Source: Bacteroidales bacterium UBA6346 (GTDB lineage: Bacteria > Bacteroidota > Bacteroidia > Bacteroidales > UBA932). Taken from it: a DNA stretch of 29,969 nucleotides. The DNA lies in the NCBI GenBank assembly GCA_002438905.1, contig DJSA01000144.1, positions 614 through 30,582 of the forward strand, given 5' to 3'. Both the position numbers and the translations under genes were made by a program. Position 1 is the stretch's first letter. Every line of letters begins with the position of its first letter. Positions 17,071-25,783 of this stretch are shown here, piece by piece. A model generated the notes under the pieces. That model ran no database searches. It worked only from the letters and a program-made list of their open reading frames with translations, and was not told where the DNA came from.

Positions 17071-20000
17071 ATGTCATTCGTACATCTTCACGTCCACACA
17101 CAGTACTCCATCCTCGACGGATTTTCCGCCATTCCGAAACTCTTTGATAGGGCGGAAGAACTTGGGATGCCGGCGCTCGCGATTACGGACCACGGCAACA
17201 TGTACGGAATCAAGGAGTTCATGAAATTCGCGGCCAAACACCCTAACGTCAAGCCCATCCTTGGATGCGAGGTATACGTGACGCAACACTATGACCATAA
17301 GATAAAAGATAATGCCCACAAGGGCTACTACCATCTGATCCTGCTGGCGAAGAACTACGAAGGCTACAAGAATCTCATGAAGATAGTGTCCACTGGGCAT
17401 ATCGAAGGGAAATACTATAACAAACCCAGGGTCAGCCATGAAGTGATAGAGAAGTGGCACGACAATCTGATCTGCATGTCCGCCTGTATAGCGGGAGAGA
17501 TCCCCAGAAACCTGATAAACGGGGACGAAGAGAAGGCTCGGGAAGCGATTCTCTGGCACAAGAACATTTTCGGGGACGATTATTACCTTGAGGTCCAGTC
17601 GCATAGGACGGAAGTTGAGGGATTGACTCAGGAAGTGTGGGAAAAACAGCAGATTGCGAATGAGGGGATATTTCGCCTTGCCAGTGAACTTGGCGTAAAG
17701 GTCGTGGCGACAAACGATGTCCACTTCGTGAACAAGGAGGACGGAACTGCCCATGACATGCTCATCTGCCTCAATACCGGCGCCTATCTTGACGACAAGG
17801 ATAGGATGCGCTATACCCAACAGGAATACCTCAAGACCGAGGAGGAAATGGCAGAACTGTTCCCTGGGCACCCAGAGGTCATCACAAACACGCTTGAAGT
17901 TGCCGGGAAGATTGAAAATTACAAAATTGACCGCGGGCACGTGCTTCCGAAGTTCGACCTGCCGGAGAACTTCCTTGCGGACATAGACAGCCACTTGGAG
18001 AAATATAGGGAAATCATCGATGTGGGACGCTGCGACAAAGATGGGAACGACCGAGGGGAAGAATTCTGCCGTTCGGTGGCCTACCTCTGTCACCTGACCT
18101 ACAAGGGGGCTCACATACGTTATGGAGAAACATTCACGGAGGAGCAGAGCGAAAGAATAGAATTCGAGCTCAAGACCATCTGCCGTATGGGATTCCCTGA
18201 CTATTTTCTCATCGTGCAGGACTATATAGCAGCGGCCCGAGCAATGGGCTCGATGGTCGGCCCCGGACGCGGTTCGGCCGCAGGCTCGGTGGTAGCCTAC
18301 TGTCTCTGGATCACGAACCTCGATCCCATCAAGTATCAGCTCCTGTTCGAGCGTTTCCTCAACCCGGACCGAATCAGCATGCCGGATATCGATGTCGATT
18401 TCGAGGACCTCGGAGCGGCGCACAAGTATGTCGAGGATCACTACGGCCTCGACCACGTCTCGCGTGTCATTACATTCGGAACAATGGCGGCGAAGTCGGC
18501 AATCAAGGACGTAGCCCGAATCAACAGGATGAGCATCGATGAGTCCAACCGACTCACGAAAATGATTCCTGATCGCCTCAGCGAGATGGTCGATAAGGAA
18601 TATCCCTTCAACCCGAAGTTCGATGAACTGAAAAAGGGATTCAGTGAGGTTGTGAAGAATGTGGAGACCGATGACCCAGACAATCCCGGACAGAAGATTT
18701 TCGTAGAAAAACACTACCAGGTTGGAAAGGAGGAGGCGAACGCGAAGATTACGCTAAAGAATTGCTACCGTCTTGTCCCTGAACTTCAGGATGAGCTCAA
18801 GAATGGTTCAGACCTGACAAAGACTGTGTTGAGATATGCTCTCCAACTCGAGGGCAGCATAAGGCAGGTTGGAGTACACGCCTGCGCGACTATCATCGGG
18901 CGCGGCAACCTGATGGACTATATACCAATCTGCCTTTCGGAAGACAAGGAAATCGTTGATGAGAACGGGAAGAAAAAGGAGTTCTGGACATCGCAGTACG
19001 ACGGGCACTACATCGAGGACGTGGGAATGCTCAAAATGGACTTCCTCGGGCTCAACACGCTGACAATCATACACACCTGTCTCGACCTAATCAAGGAGAG
19101 ATATGGCGTTGACATAGACATCGAGGCTATCCCCATCGATGACAAGATGACCTACGAACTCTACGGACGCGGCGACACCACGAGCGTGTTCCAGTTCGAG
19201 TCGCCGGGAATGATGAAGTGGCTCCAGCAGCTTCAGCCGACAAGGTTCGAGGACCTCATAGCGATGAACGCCCTCTACCGCCCTGGGCCTATGGACTACA
19301 TCCCGTCGTTCGTCGCCCGCAAACAGGGCCAGGAGCCTGTGGAATATGACCTTCCGGAGATGGAGGAGTTCCTCAAGGACACCTACGGAGTGACGGTCTA
19401 TCAGGAGCAGGTCATGCTTCTGTCGCAGAAGCTCGCGAATTTCACCAAGGGCGAGGCCGACAAGCTCCGCAAGGCGATGGGAAAGAAACAGATAGACATC
19501 CTTAACTCGCTGAAGGAGAAGTTCATGACGGGCGGGATGAAGAACGGCCACCCAGAGAAGACCCTCGACAAAATCTGGAAGGACTGGGAGAAGTTCGCGC
19601 AGTACGCCTTCAACAAGTCCCACGCCACCTGCTACGCATGGGTGAGCTACCAAACCGGCTGGCTCAAGGCCCACTACCCGGCAGAGTTCCAGGCGGCGAA
19701 CCTGAGCAACAACCTCTCGAAGATGGACGAGATTAAGAAAATCATGGATGACTGTAAGAAGAGCGGCATCAAGGTTCTCAATCCCGACATCAACGAGTCG
19801 CACTCCGCGTTCTCCGTGAATGCTGAGGGGCACGTCCGCTTCGGCCTCGGAGGAATCAAGGGCTTCGGTTCCAACATCGTGCAGGCAATCATCAGCGAGA
19901 GGACGCGGAACGGGCAGTTCGCGGACATATATGATTTCATCGAGAGAATGTCGGGCATCGTGAACCGCAAGTCGATGGAGTCACTTATATATTCCGGAGC

Positions 20001-20898
20001 ATTCGAAAGTTTCCACATATCCAAACAGCAGTTTTTCACACCGTGCAGGAGTGGAGATACGTTCCTCGATGCCCTCATTCGCTACGGAGAACTTTTCCGT
20101 CGGGACGCGGAGAACGCCGCGATTTCGCTTTTCGGCGAGTCCGAGGAGATGAAACCGACGAGACCGGAGATTCCGGAGATCGATCACGAGGTCGATGAGT
20201 TCATATTCCTTCAGAAGGAGAAGGAACTCGTGGGGATGTACCTTTCGGCGCACCCGCTTGACAAGTACCGCTTTGAACTCGACAATTTTGTAGGCTGCTC
20301 GCTCGGACAACTTGATGCAAAGATTAACGAATGCACTGAGCGTCAGGCAGGAGAAAAAGTCTGTGTCGCGGGGCTGATCACAGAGACCGGAACATTCAAC
20401 TCCAAGACAGGCAGGGCCTACTCCAAGACAAAGATTGAGGACTATGAAGGCAGTTTCGAACTGGCTCTCTTCGGTAAGGACCACGAGGCTTTCATGGCCT
20501 ACCTGCAGCCGCACACCGCAATCTGGATTGATGGTGAAATCAAGCCGCGCTACTACCAGAAGCCGGCGGAGGGCGCATCGGCGCAGACGCAGCAGAAAGT
20601 CCCTTATGGTTTCCGCGTGAACAGAATTGTGCTGCTGGGCAATGTGGCTGAGGAAAAGGTCAAGAACTTCACGGTGCAGCTCACCACGACGCAGCTCACG
20701 CCGGAGTTCCGCGAGAGGCTCGAGCAGCTCATCAAGGACAACAAGGGACCGATTACGCTCTCAATGAAGCTCTACGACCCTGTGCACAAGTGGAACATCG
20801 AGTTCGCGTCACGGAAATTCACCGTGGGCGTAAACAATGACTTCGTGTCGGCGCTTGAGGCGATGGGGGTAACATATGATGTGGAGAAGAAAAGGTGA
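17071..20898 (+). CDS. dnaE: DNA polymerase III alpha subunit
   Basis: This is the catalytic subunit of the replicative polymerase. The 1275-residue product begins MSFVHLHVHTQYSILDGF, the PHP domain (about 1-210) with its metal-binding His residues. The palm carries PDIDVDFED with catalytic Asp439 and Asp441, and the third Asp is Asp657 in KMDFLGLNTLT, matching the three aspartates of the E. coli enzyme. The fingers and little-finger regions include FNKSHATCYAWVSYQTGWLK (about 850). A C-terminal OB-fold (about 1110-1170) and tail follow. It is longer than E. coli DnaE, partly through an insert between the second and third catalytic aspartates, which is seen in other Bacteroidetes. The ATG is well supported because it directly precedes the PHP motif. 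Confidence 0.98.
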   Translation: MSFVHLHVHTQYSILDGFSAIPKLFDRAEELGMPALAITDHGNMYGIKEFMKFAAKHPNVKPILGCEVYVTQHYDHKIKDNAHKGYYHLILLAKNYEGYKNLMKIVSTGHIEGKYYNKPRVSHEVIEKWHDNLICMSACIAGEIPRNLINGDEEKAREAILWHKNIFGDDYYLEVQSHRTEVEGLTQEVWEKQQIANEGIFRLASELGVKVVATNDVHFVNKEDGTAHDMLICLNTGAYLDDKDRMRYTQQEYLKTEEEMAELFPGHPEVITNTLEVAGKIENYKIDRGHVLPKFDLPENFLADIDSHLEKYREIIDVGRCDKDGNDRGEEFCRSVAYLCHLTYKGAHIRYGETFTEEQSERIEFELKTICRMGFPDYFLIVQDYIAAARAMGSMVGPGRGSAAGSVVAYCLWITNLDPIKYQLLFERFLNPDRISMPDIDVDFEDLGAAHKYVEDHYGLDHVSRVITFGTMAAKSAIKDVARINRMSIDESNRLTKMIPDRLSEMVDKEYPFNPKFDELKKGFSEVVKNVETDDPDNPGQKIFVEKHYQVGKEEANAKITLKNCYRLVPELQDELKNGSDLTKTVLRYALQLEGSIRQVGVHACATIIGRGNLMDYIPICLSEDKEIVDENGKKKEFWTSQYDGHYIEDVGMLKMDFLGLNTLTIIHTCLDLIKERYGVDIDIEAIPIDDKMTYELYGRGDTTSVFQFESPGMMKWLQQLQPTRFEDLIAMNALYRPGPMDYIPSFVARKQGQEPVEYDLPEMEEFLKDTYGVTVYQEQVMLLSQKLANFTKGEADKLRKAMGKKQIDILNSLKEKFMTGGMKNGHPEKTLDKIWKDWEKFAQYAFNKSHATCYAWVSYQTGWLKAHYPAEFQAANLSNNLSKMDEIKKIMDDCKKSGIKVLNPDINESHSAFSVNAEGHVRFGLGGIKGFGSNIVQAIISERTRNGQFADIYDFIERMSGIVNRKSMESLIYSGAFESFHISKQQFFTPCRSGDTFLDALIRYGELFRRDAENAAISLFGESEEMKPTRPEIPEIDHEVDEFIFLQKEKELVGMYLSAHPLDKYRFELDNFVGCSLGQLDAKINECTERQAGEKVCVAGLITETGTFNSKTGRAYSKTKIEDYEGSFELALFGKDHEAFMAYLQPHTAIWIDGEIKPRYYQKPAEGASAQTQQKVPYGFRVNRIVLLGNVAEEKVKNFTVQLTTTQLTPEFRERLEQLIKDNKGPITLSMKLYDPVHKWNIEFASRKFTVGVNNDFVSALEAMGVTYDVEKKR

Positions 20899-21025
20899 TT
20901 TTGAGTGTCTTGGGGTCATTTCACATTTGCCCAACATTTGACACCACAGAATCCCTCTAAAAAAAGAAAAAATACGGATCAAAAAAAACACATATCAGAC
21001 AACCTAATTTACTCAGTTAAAGTAT

Positions 21026-22066
21026 ATGGCAGCAGAGGAAAGATTCGCGAGCCTCGGGAGGGTCGAGGCGGTTGCAAGGCTTTTTGAAGGAACGGGCTAC
21101 AAGCCGTTCGAGAGCACATGGTTCGAAACTAAGGGACAGGCGTATGCCACCCAGAAGAGCCGCTGTTTCATCGAGGGAACGGACTTCGACCTCGTCTATT
21201 TCCCACTCAAGCATCTCGGCCACAAGTGCGTCACGATGGTCACCGGCGAACTCTATGCGGAGCTGTCCTCCCCGCGTACCCTCGCCGTCGTCATCGGTGT
21301 GCCGGCAAAGCTGGACTTCAGCCACATCAAGGAACTCTGGGGCGGGATTGTCGCCTGCGCCAAGGAGCACGGCTACGAAAAGCTGAGCCTTGAAGTGATG
21401 CCGTCGATGGTGGGCCTGAGCATCAGCGTGAGTGCCTGCGGAGAGACCTCCCTGCTCACGTCCAGGCGCAGGATGCCGGCAAAGAGCATGGACCTACTCT
21501 GTGTTTCAGGCAGCCTCGGCGGAGCCTATCTCGGCTTGAGCGTGCTGGAGCGCGAAAAGCGCAAGTTCGACAAGACCAAGGACGACCACGAGCAGCCGCA
21601 GTTGGACAAATACAAGGACTTTGTCGGTGAATACCTCAAGCCGTCGCTGAACCCGAACATTCTGAAGATGTTCGAAGACTCGGAGATTGTGCCAAGTTTC
21701 GGATATTTCGTCACCAGAGGCCTCGCTGACGCCGTCAAGTGCCTCGTTCGGGACTCCGGCCTTGGAGCGAAGATTTACGCCGAGAGAGTGCCTTTTATGG
21801 GTAATTCCATCGACCTGAGCAATGAACTCGGCATCGACCCGCTCGCCGCTGCCCTAAACGGAGGCGACGACTGCCGTCTTCTCTTCACCATCCCCATCGG
21901 CAAGCACGACAAGTTCCGCCACGACTTCCAGACCTTCGACATCATCGGCCATCTCGCCAAGCCCGAAGTAGGCTCCGTCATAGTTACCCCCGACGGCGTC
22001 GAACTCCCCCTCCACGCCCAAGGCTGGCCGAAAGAAAATGCCATATCCCACAATCATCATCGGTAG
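21026..22066 (+). CDS. ThiL/AIR-synthase-family protein lacking most metal-binding motifs (probable pseudoenzyme)
   Basis: The 346-residue product matches thiamine-monophosphate kinase over its whole length. Alignable blocks are EGTDFDLVYFPLKHLG (50-65), the SGSLGGAYLGLSVLEREK segment (161-178), ALNGGDDCRLLF (277-288), IGHLAKPE and the ending AQGW. Catalytic features of ThiL are missing. The N-terminal GDDAAV motif is absent from the short, unlike stretch at 25-49. SDI-AMNG is replaced by GELYAELSS (74-82), GGDTT by LEVMPS (122-127), and DISDGL by VTRGLA (229-234). ThiL uses these Asp residues to bind Mg2+ and nucleotide. The frame is intact with no internal stop, so it is probably under selection for another role. 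It follows dnaE by 127 bases on the same strand. I recalled the family motifs rather than aligning them computationally. Confidence 0.75.
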   Translation: MAAEERFASLGRVEAVARLFEGTGYKPFESTWFETKGQAYATQKSRCFIEGTDFDLVYFPLKHLGHKCVTMVTGELYAELSSPRTLAVVIGVPAKLDFSHIKELWGGIVACAKEHGYEKLSLEVMPSMVGLSISVSACGETSLLTSRRRMPAKSMDLLCVSGSLGGAYLGLSVLEREKRKFDKTKDDHEQPQLDKYKDFVGEYLKPSLNPNILKMFEDSEIVPSFGYFVTRGLADAVKCLVRDSGLGAKIYAERVPFMGNSIDLSNELGIDPLAAALNGGDDCRLLFTIPIGKHDKFRHDFQTFDIIGHLAKPEVGSVIVTPDGVELPLHAQGWPKENAISHNHHR

Positions 22067-22075
22067 GGCGATGCC

Positions 22076-22113
22076 TATAGAGGAATGACGAGTAACGCGG
22101 CAATCCGGTTTTA
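22076..22113 (-). repeat. Possible degenerate copy 4 (5' part only) of the stop-codon-associated repeat
   Basis: Just after the stop of the first-listed permease gene (stop at 22119-22121), the minus strand reads TAAAACCGG then ATTGCCGCGTTAC. The second block differs at one position from ATTGCTGCGTTAC in copy 2. Position and orientation relative to the stop codon are the same as in the other copies. The middle and 3' parts of the element cannot be recognised; the convergent ThiL-like gene ends at 22066. Confidence 0.35.
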
Positions 22114-22118
22114 TTCAA

Positions 22119-23300
22119 TTACTCGGCGGAGCCGATGCGAGCCTGGATGCGGGCGGAGAGGAGGCGTTGGCGGCGCTCCATCAGTTCATGGAGGCGGGAG
22201 GCGTAGTGGTTGCGCTCCCGGTAGTCCATGATGAAGGCCGTGACGCTGTAGAAGGCGAACTGGGAAATCAGCCCGATGAGCTGCGGACGAATCATCGGGA
22301 GAGTGGCGGCGGCGTTGTTGATGGCGTGGAAGCCCTGGATGCCGAAGGTCGACGGGAAAATCCATGAGACGGCTTTCCAGAATGGTGACATGGAGCTTAC
22401 CGGCCAGATGGTGCCGCTGAGGAAGAGACAGATGGAAGACACGAAGAGGAGTTCCACGAAGACCGTCTCCCTGTGGCGGATGAAGCGGCTGAATGTGAAA
22501 CTGAACGCCACGCAGTCGATGACGAAGAAGAAAATCAGCGCAAGCATCGCTCCGAGACTCCCCCTCTGAGGCATCCCGAACATTGCTGGAACAACCATAA
22601 GGCACCAGAAAGCTATGCCGAAGTAAATCAGCGCGTAGGCGGCCGCCCTTCCGAGGAGCGAACCGTCGTGGGTGGCGTTGCCCTCACGCATCGAACCGTT
22701 CATCACGCTCACTCCGAAGAACATGGTCTGCTGGATGACTAGAAGAAGCGCCGCGGAGAGGAAGAAAATCAGGAACGACCAGTTCGTATTGAACGGCACG
22801 TTCTCCTCCGCCGGAATGGCATTGACCATCTGGGAGATTGCGGCATCCGTCAGTCCCATCATCGCGAGGCGGGATGAGCCTATTGTGCGGAGCTCGTCAA
22901 TCATGACATGATTCACCGCCATAGTTATGTTCTTGTAGTAGAGGAAGCTGGCCATGTCAGCGTAGGTGGAGACAGTCGCCTGCTCCATATTGGCGAGCCT
23001 GTCGCCGTAGTCCTCTGGGAAGAGCACAATTCCGTGAACTTTCCTCTCCTCAAGCAGCTGCCGGGCTTCCGCCATGGACACGCACCTATAGGCTACATCC
23101 ACCTCGCGGGTGGCGTCAATCTTCTGAATGAAGCGCCTGCTGTCGCTGCTCTGGCTCAAGTCCACCACGGCGACCGGCATCTCATCGACTGTGCCCTTAT
23201 AATAAATCAGTCCGTAGATGACCGGATAGAGCAGGCCTCCGAGGAGGAAGATGATGAGGACGTATGAATCCGCAAATATGCGTCGTAATTCTTTTAACAT
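22119..23300 (-). CDS. ABC-2-type permease, YhhJ/YbhR-like (last gene of export operon)
   Basis: This is an inner-membrane permease subunit of a drug- or lipid-type export system. The 393-residue product has one N-terminal helix (LIIFLLGGLLYPVIYGL, about 15-31). A large periplasmic domain (about 35-175) contains MPVAVVDLSQSSDSRRFIQ, the typical VVD-S-SR motif of this family. A C-terminal block of about five helices (about 175-365) includes IFPSTFGIQGFHAINN. It ends in a charged tail. It follows a sister permease by 54 bases, and the two probably form a heterodimer. An ATPase partner is not encoded in the operon. Confidence 0.88.
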   Translation of the reverse strand: MLKELRRIFADSYVLIIFLLGGLLYPVIYGLIYYKGTVDEMPVAVVDLSQSSDSRRFIQKIDATREVDVAYRCVSMAEARQLLEERKVHGIVLFPEDYGDRLANMEQATVSTYADMASFLYYKNITMAVNHVMIDELRTIGSSRLAMMGLTDAAISQMVNAIPAEENVPFNTNWSFLIFFLSAALLLVIQQTMFFGVSVMNGSMREGNATHDGSLLGRAAAYALIYFGIAFWCLMVVPAMFGMPQRGSLGAMLALIFFFVIDCVAFSFTFSRFIRHRETVFVELLFVSSICLFLSGTIWPVSSMSPFWKAVSWIFPSTFGIQGFHAINNAAATLPMIRPQLIGLISQFAFYSVTAFIMDYRERNHYASRLHELMERRQRLLSARIQARIGSAE

Positions 23301-23354
23301 AATTGTATATTCCTATGTATCATTAATATGCCGCATTCGACATATCGTCACATT

Positions 23355-24512
23355 CTATCTCTCGTAGTTCTCGTTCACCCATGCCCTCTTCAGACGTCCG
23401 CTTACACACAGCGGGCCGATGAGGAAGAGGAGAAGGCAGACCAGATATGGCCACCAGTCTCCGAGTCCCGTGCCGTAAATCGCCTCCTGAACGTATGCCA
23501 GATAGTAGAAGCGCAGCGGGAAGAGAACCGCGATGCCCTGAATCGCCTTAGGCATGGCCTCGACCGGGAAGGTGAAACCGGAGAACGAGAATCCGAGAAT
23601 CGTGAACAGAGCCGCGATGCTCAGCGCGAACCTAAGCGTCGGGAGCAGCCCCACAATCGTCACGGCCACGGCCTCGCAGGCAAGGATGAACACCATCATG
23701 AGCAGCATCATATTGCCCACGCTCCCCGCCACAGGGAACTTGCACACGCCGTACATCAACAGGTCAAGCGTAAGTCCCATAAGGAGATAGACGAGAGTGT
23801 AGGGTGCAAGCTTGCCGAAAAGAGCCGCCGCGAAAGAGCCGTCCGCCGTCTCCATAAGTTCCTTGGATGTGCCGTAGCGGAGTTCCGAGCCGAGAGCGTA
23901 AATCAGAACGAAGACGATGCTCAAGCAAAGAAGCCCGGGAAGGATGATGTTGTTCAGATATATGCTGTAGTTCGTCATCGGATTGCCGATGTGGTGCTCG
24001 TCAATCGTGATAGGCTGTATCATACCCATAATCTCGCCGTCGGAGAGCCCCTTTGCACGGAACACTTCCCGCTGCACGGCGCCTCCCGTGAGAGTAACCA
24101 TCGTGAGGACGTCCTTGTAGCTCAGCGCACCGGCAATCATGTAGAGCGAGTTCACATAGTAGGTGAACGTCGGCTGACGGTTCGCATAGACGTCCGCAGC
24201 CATGTTCTTCGGAATCACGCAGACGGAAGCCACCTCACCTATCTGCATTGCATCGCGGGCATCGGAAAAGCTGTCGAAATGGACGACCTTGCCGAGCTGC
24301 GTCGCGTCAAGCTGGCTGCAGAAGTTGCGCGAGAGGGATGAATTGTCCATGTCAACCACTCCGATCGGCAGTTCTTCAGGCAGCCCAGCCTTGAAGAATG
24401 TCAGGTAGAAAAGGCAGCAGACAGCCATCATAACCACCGATCCGAGCAGATAGACAGGTTTGCGACGTATAATCCCGAGCTCACGCCGCATAACTTTCAA
24501 AAAACTATTCAT
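23355..24512 (-). CDS. ABC-2-type permease, YhhJ/YbhR-like
   Basis: The 385-residue product is a paralogue of the gene that follows it and has the same plan: an N-terminal helix (VYLLGSVVMMAVCCLFYL, about 19-36), then a periplasmic domain beginning PIGVVDMDNSSLSRNF and extending to about 170. A C-terminal helical bundle (about 175-370) follows, with the segment PLRFYYLAYVQEAIYGTG near the end. The first residues (MNSFLKVMRRELGIIRRKP) form the usual cytoplasmic coupling stretch. It is preceded by a 227-base gap that contains the heptamer array and a short repeat copy, which may set its expression relative to the adaptor gene. The substrate is unknown. Confidence 0.88.
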   Translation of the reverse strand: MNSFLKVMRRELGIIRRKPVYLLGSVVMMAVCCLFYLTFFKAGLPEELPIGVVDMDNSSLSRNFCSQLDATQLGKVVHFDSFSDARDAMQIGEVASVCVIPKNMAADVYANRQPTFTYYVNSLYMIAGALSYKDVLTMVTLTGGAVQREVFRAKGLSDGEIMGMIQPITIDEHHIGNPMTNYSIYLNNIILPGLLCLSIVFVLIYALGSELRYGTSKELMETADGSFAAALFGKLAPYTLVYLLMGLTLDLLMYGVCKFPVAGSVGNMMLLMMVFILACEAVAVTIVGLLPTLRFALSIAALFTILGFSFSGFTFPVEAMPKAIQGIAVLFPLRFYYLAYVQEAIYGTGLGDWWPYLVCLLLFLIGPLCVSGRLKRAWVNENYER

Positions 24513-24562
24513 ATCATATAGAAAGTCTCAAGCAGACTTTTTCTTTCCAAAATTTCATCAGA

Positions 24563-24685
24563 GTTCAACTCAAAATTCGCAAGACCAAACGATTGAAAGT
24601 CAAAGAGCTTAACTCAAAATTTACAGAGTCAAACGATTGAAAGTCAAAGAGTTTAACTCAAATTTCACAGAGTCAAACGGTTGAA
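24563..24685 (-). repeat. 44-bp tandem repeat made of eight TTTGA(C/G)T heptamers at a 14-15 bp period
   Basis: Three units start at 24563, 24607 and 24651; the last is incomplete. Units 1 and 2 are both exactly 44 bases. Within them, the plus-strand heptamers A(C/G)TCAAA start at 24568, 24583 (variant GACCAAA), 24598, 24612, 24627, 24642, 24656 and 24671. Their spacing is 15, 15, 14, 15, 15, 14 and 15 bases. The array lies between the adaptor stop and the permease start of the export operon. Because 44 is not a multiple of 3 and stops are present, it is not coding. Confidence 0.85.
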
Positions 24686-24693
24686 TTAGGGAT

Positions 24694-24745
24694 AAATAAA
24701 AAGATGGGATGCAAGGCATCCAACGCAGCAGACCGCTTTTTATTT
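24694..24745 (-). repeat. Stop-codon-associated repeat element, copy 3 (internally deleted)
   Basis: This 52-base copy keeps both 10-bp ends exactly (AAATAAAAAG and CTTTTTATTT), the 5' block CTGCTGCGTTG and the 3' block GCCTTGCATCCCATC. It lacks about 54 bases of the middle. On the sense (minus) strand the new junction makes a compact hairpin, GGATGC-CTT-GCATCC. The stop TAA of the adaptor gene (24740-24742) lies in the terminal repeat, in the same register (AAA-TAA-AAAG) as the SecDF stop in copy 1. Confidence 0.75.
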
Positions 24746-25735
24746 GTTCCGTACAACGATTGCTGTCATGCCAGGGCGAAGCCCCTCAACCAGCGATGCT
24801 GGCACAGCCCGAACCTCAAATGTCTTCGCATCGTACTGATCAGTCTCCTTGGTTGCCCTCCAAGTTGCGTATGACTCGCGTGCGGCAATGTAGGTCACAG
24901 TTGCCTCGATTTCCTTGCCATCGAGAGCAGGTATACTGAGACGCATCTTGTCGCCGGACTTCATGCTGTGGAGCTTGTCCTCGCGGATGTTAAAGGTGAA
25001 CCACATGTCAGAAAGGTCGGTCACGGTCATAATCGGAGAACCGGTTCCAACCAATTCTCCCACATGAGGATAGCGTGCGGAAATGACACCGTCCACAGGG
25101 GAAGTGAGCTTAAGCTCCGAAAGATAAGACTTTACCTCCATCACCGCGCCGTTTGCCCTGTCTACCAAAGCTATAGCTGCGGCCTTGTCCTCCTCACGCG
25201 CGCCCTTCACTGCCATGTCATACTGGGACTTCGCGGCCTCGGCGGTCGCTGCGGCGGCATTGTACTGCGCAGTGGCCTCATCAAACTTCTGGTCACTGAT
25301 GACGTTCTGTTCATGAAGCCTTGTGGCACGGTCAAGAGTCTTCTTCGCGATGTCCTTGCCCACGAGAGCCTTCTGCCAGATTTCGTATGCTCCGGCAATC
25401 TCTTCCTTGCGTGCGCCCGTGTTCGCCTTGTTTCGCTGGGCGGCAGCCGCTGCGTATGCCGCATTTGCCTGCGCGAGCTTTGCGCGGACCTCAGGAGAGT
25501 CTATGAGAACGAGGGTGTCGCCCTTGTGAACCATATCACCCTCGCTTGCGTAAAACGCCTCGATACGTCCCGGAACCTTTCCGGAGATACGGTATTCGGC
25601 AGCCTCGGCCTCGCCCTGAATGACGGCTTCCTTAGGCTTTGAGAAGATGATACCAAGCACAGCCACAGCTGCGATGAGTGCAACCAGAACGATTATTCCA
25701 AGAAGCAGGTTGCCTTTTTTCTGAGTCTTTTCCAT
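24740..25735 (-). CDS. HlyD/EmrA-type periplasmic adaptor (membrane fusion protein)
   Basis: This protein links the inner-membrane permeases to the outer-membrane channel in a tripartite exporter. The 331-residue product starts MEKTQKKGN and has one membrane anchor (about 9-30). The first half of the lipoyl domain carries ISGKVPGRIEAFYASEGDMVHKGD (50-73). A long Ala/Lys/Glu-rich coiled-coil hairpin (about 82-205) follows. The second lipoyl half is SPVDGVISARYPHVGELV (about 215-232). A beta-barrel with DLSDMWFTFNIRED and the ending LRPGMTAIVV complete it. It lies between the channel and permease genes on the same strand. Its last Lys codon and stop are inside a repeat element. Confidence 0.93.
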   Translation of the reverse strand: MEKTQKKGNLLLGIIVLVALIAAVAVLGIIFSKPKEAVIQGEAEAAEYRISGKVPGRIEAFYASEGDMVHKGDTLVLIDSPEVRAKLAQANAAYAAAAAQRNKANTGARKEEIAGAYEIWQKALVGKDIAKKTLDRATRLHEQNVISDQKFDEATAQYNAAAATAEAAKSQYDMAVKGAREEDKAAAIALVDRANGAVMEVKSYLSELKLTSPVDGVISARYPHVGELVGTGSPIMTVTDLSDMWFTFNIREDKLHSMKSGDKMRLSIPALDGKEIEATVTYIAARESYATWRATKETDQYDAKTFEVRAVPASLVEGLRPGMTAIVVRNK

Positions 25736-25783
25736 TGTATTGTATTTTTATTATTTTCTACTTTTTACCAAATCACTATTTTA

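Noticed and set aside
17074..18714. A 546-codon open frame antisense to dnaE
   Set aside because: It lies wholly inside the clear PHP and palm coding region of dnaE, has no recognisable domain and mirrors the sense codons. Long antisense frames are common opposite genes with this codon use.
23328..24341. A 337-codon plus-strand frame opposite the second permease gene, rich in His, Arg and Glu
   Set aside because: The composition is that of an antisense of hydrophobic membrane codons, and the permease on the minus strand is clearly real.
24563..24685. CRISPR array
   Set aside because: Units are contiguous 44-bp copies with no unique spacers, only about 2.8 units, and no cas genes nearby.
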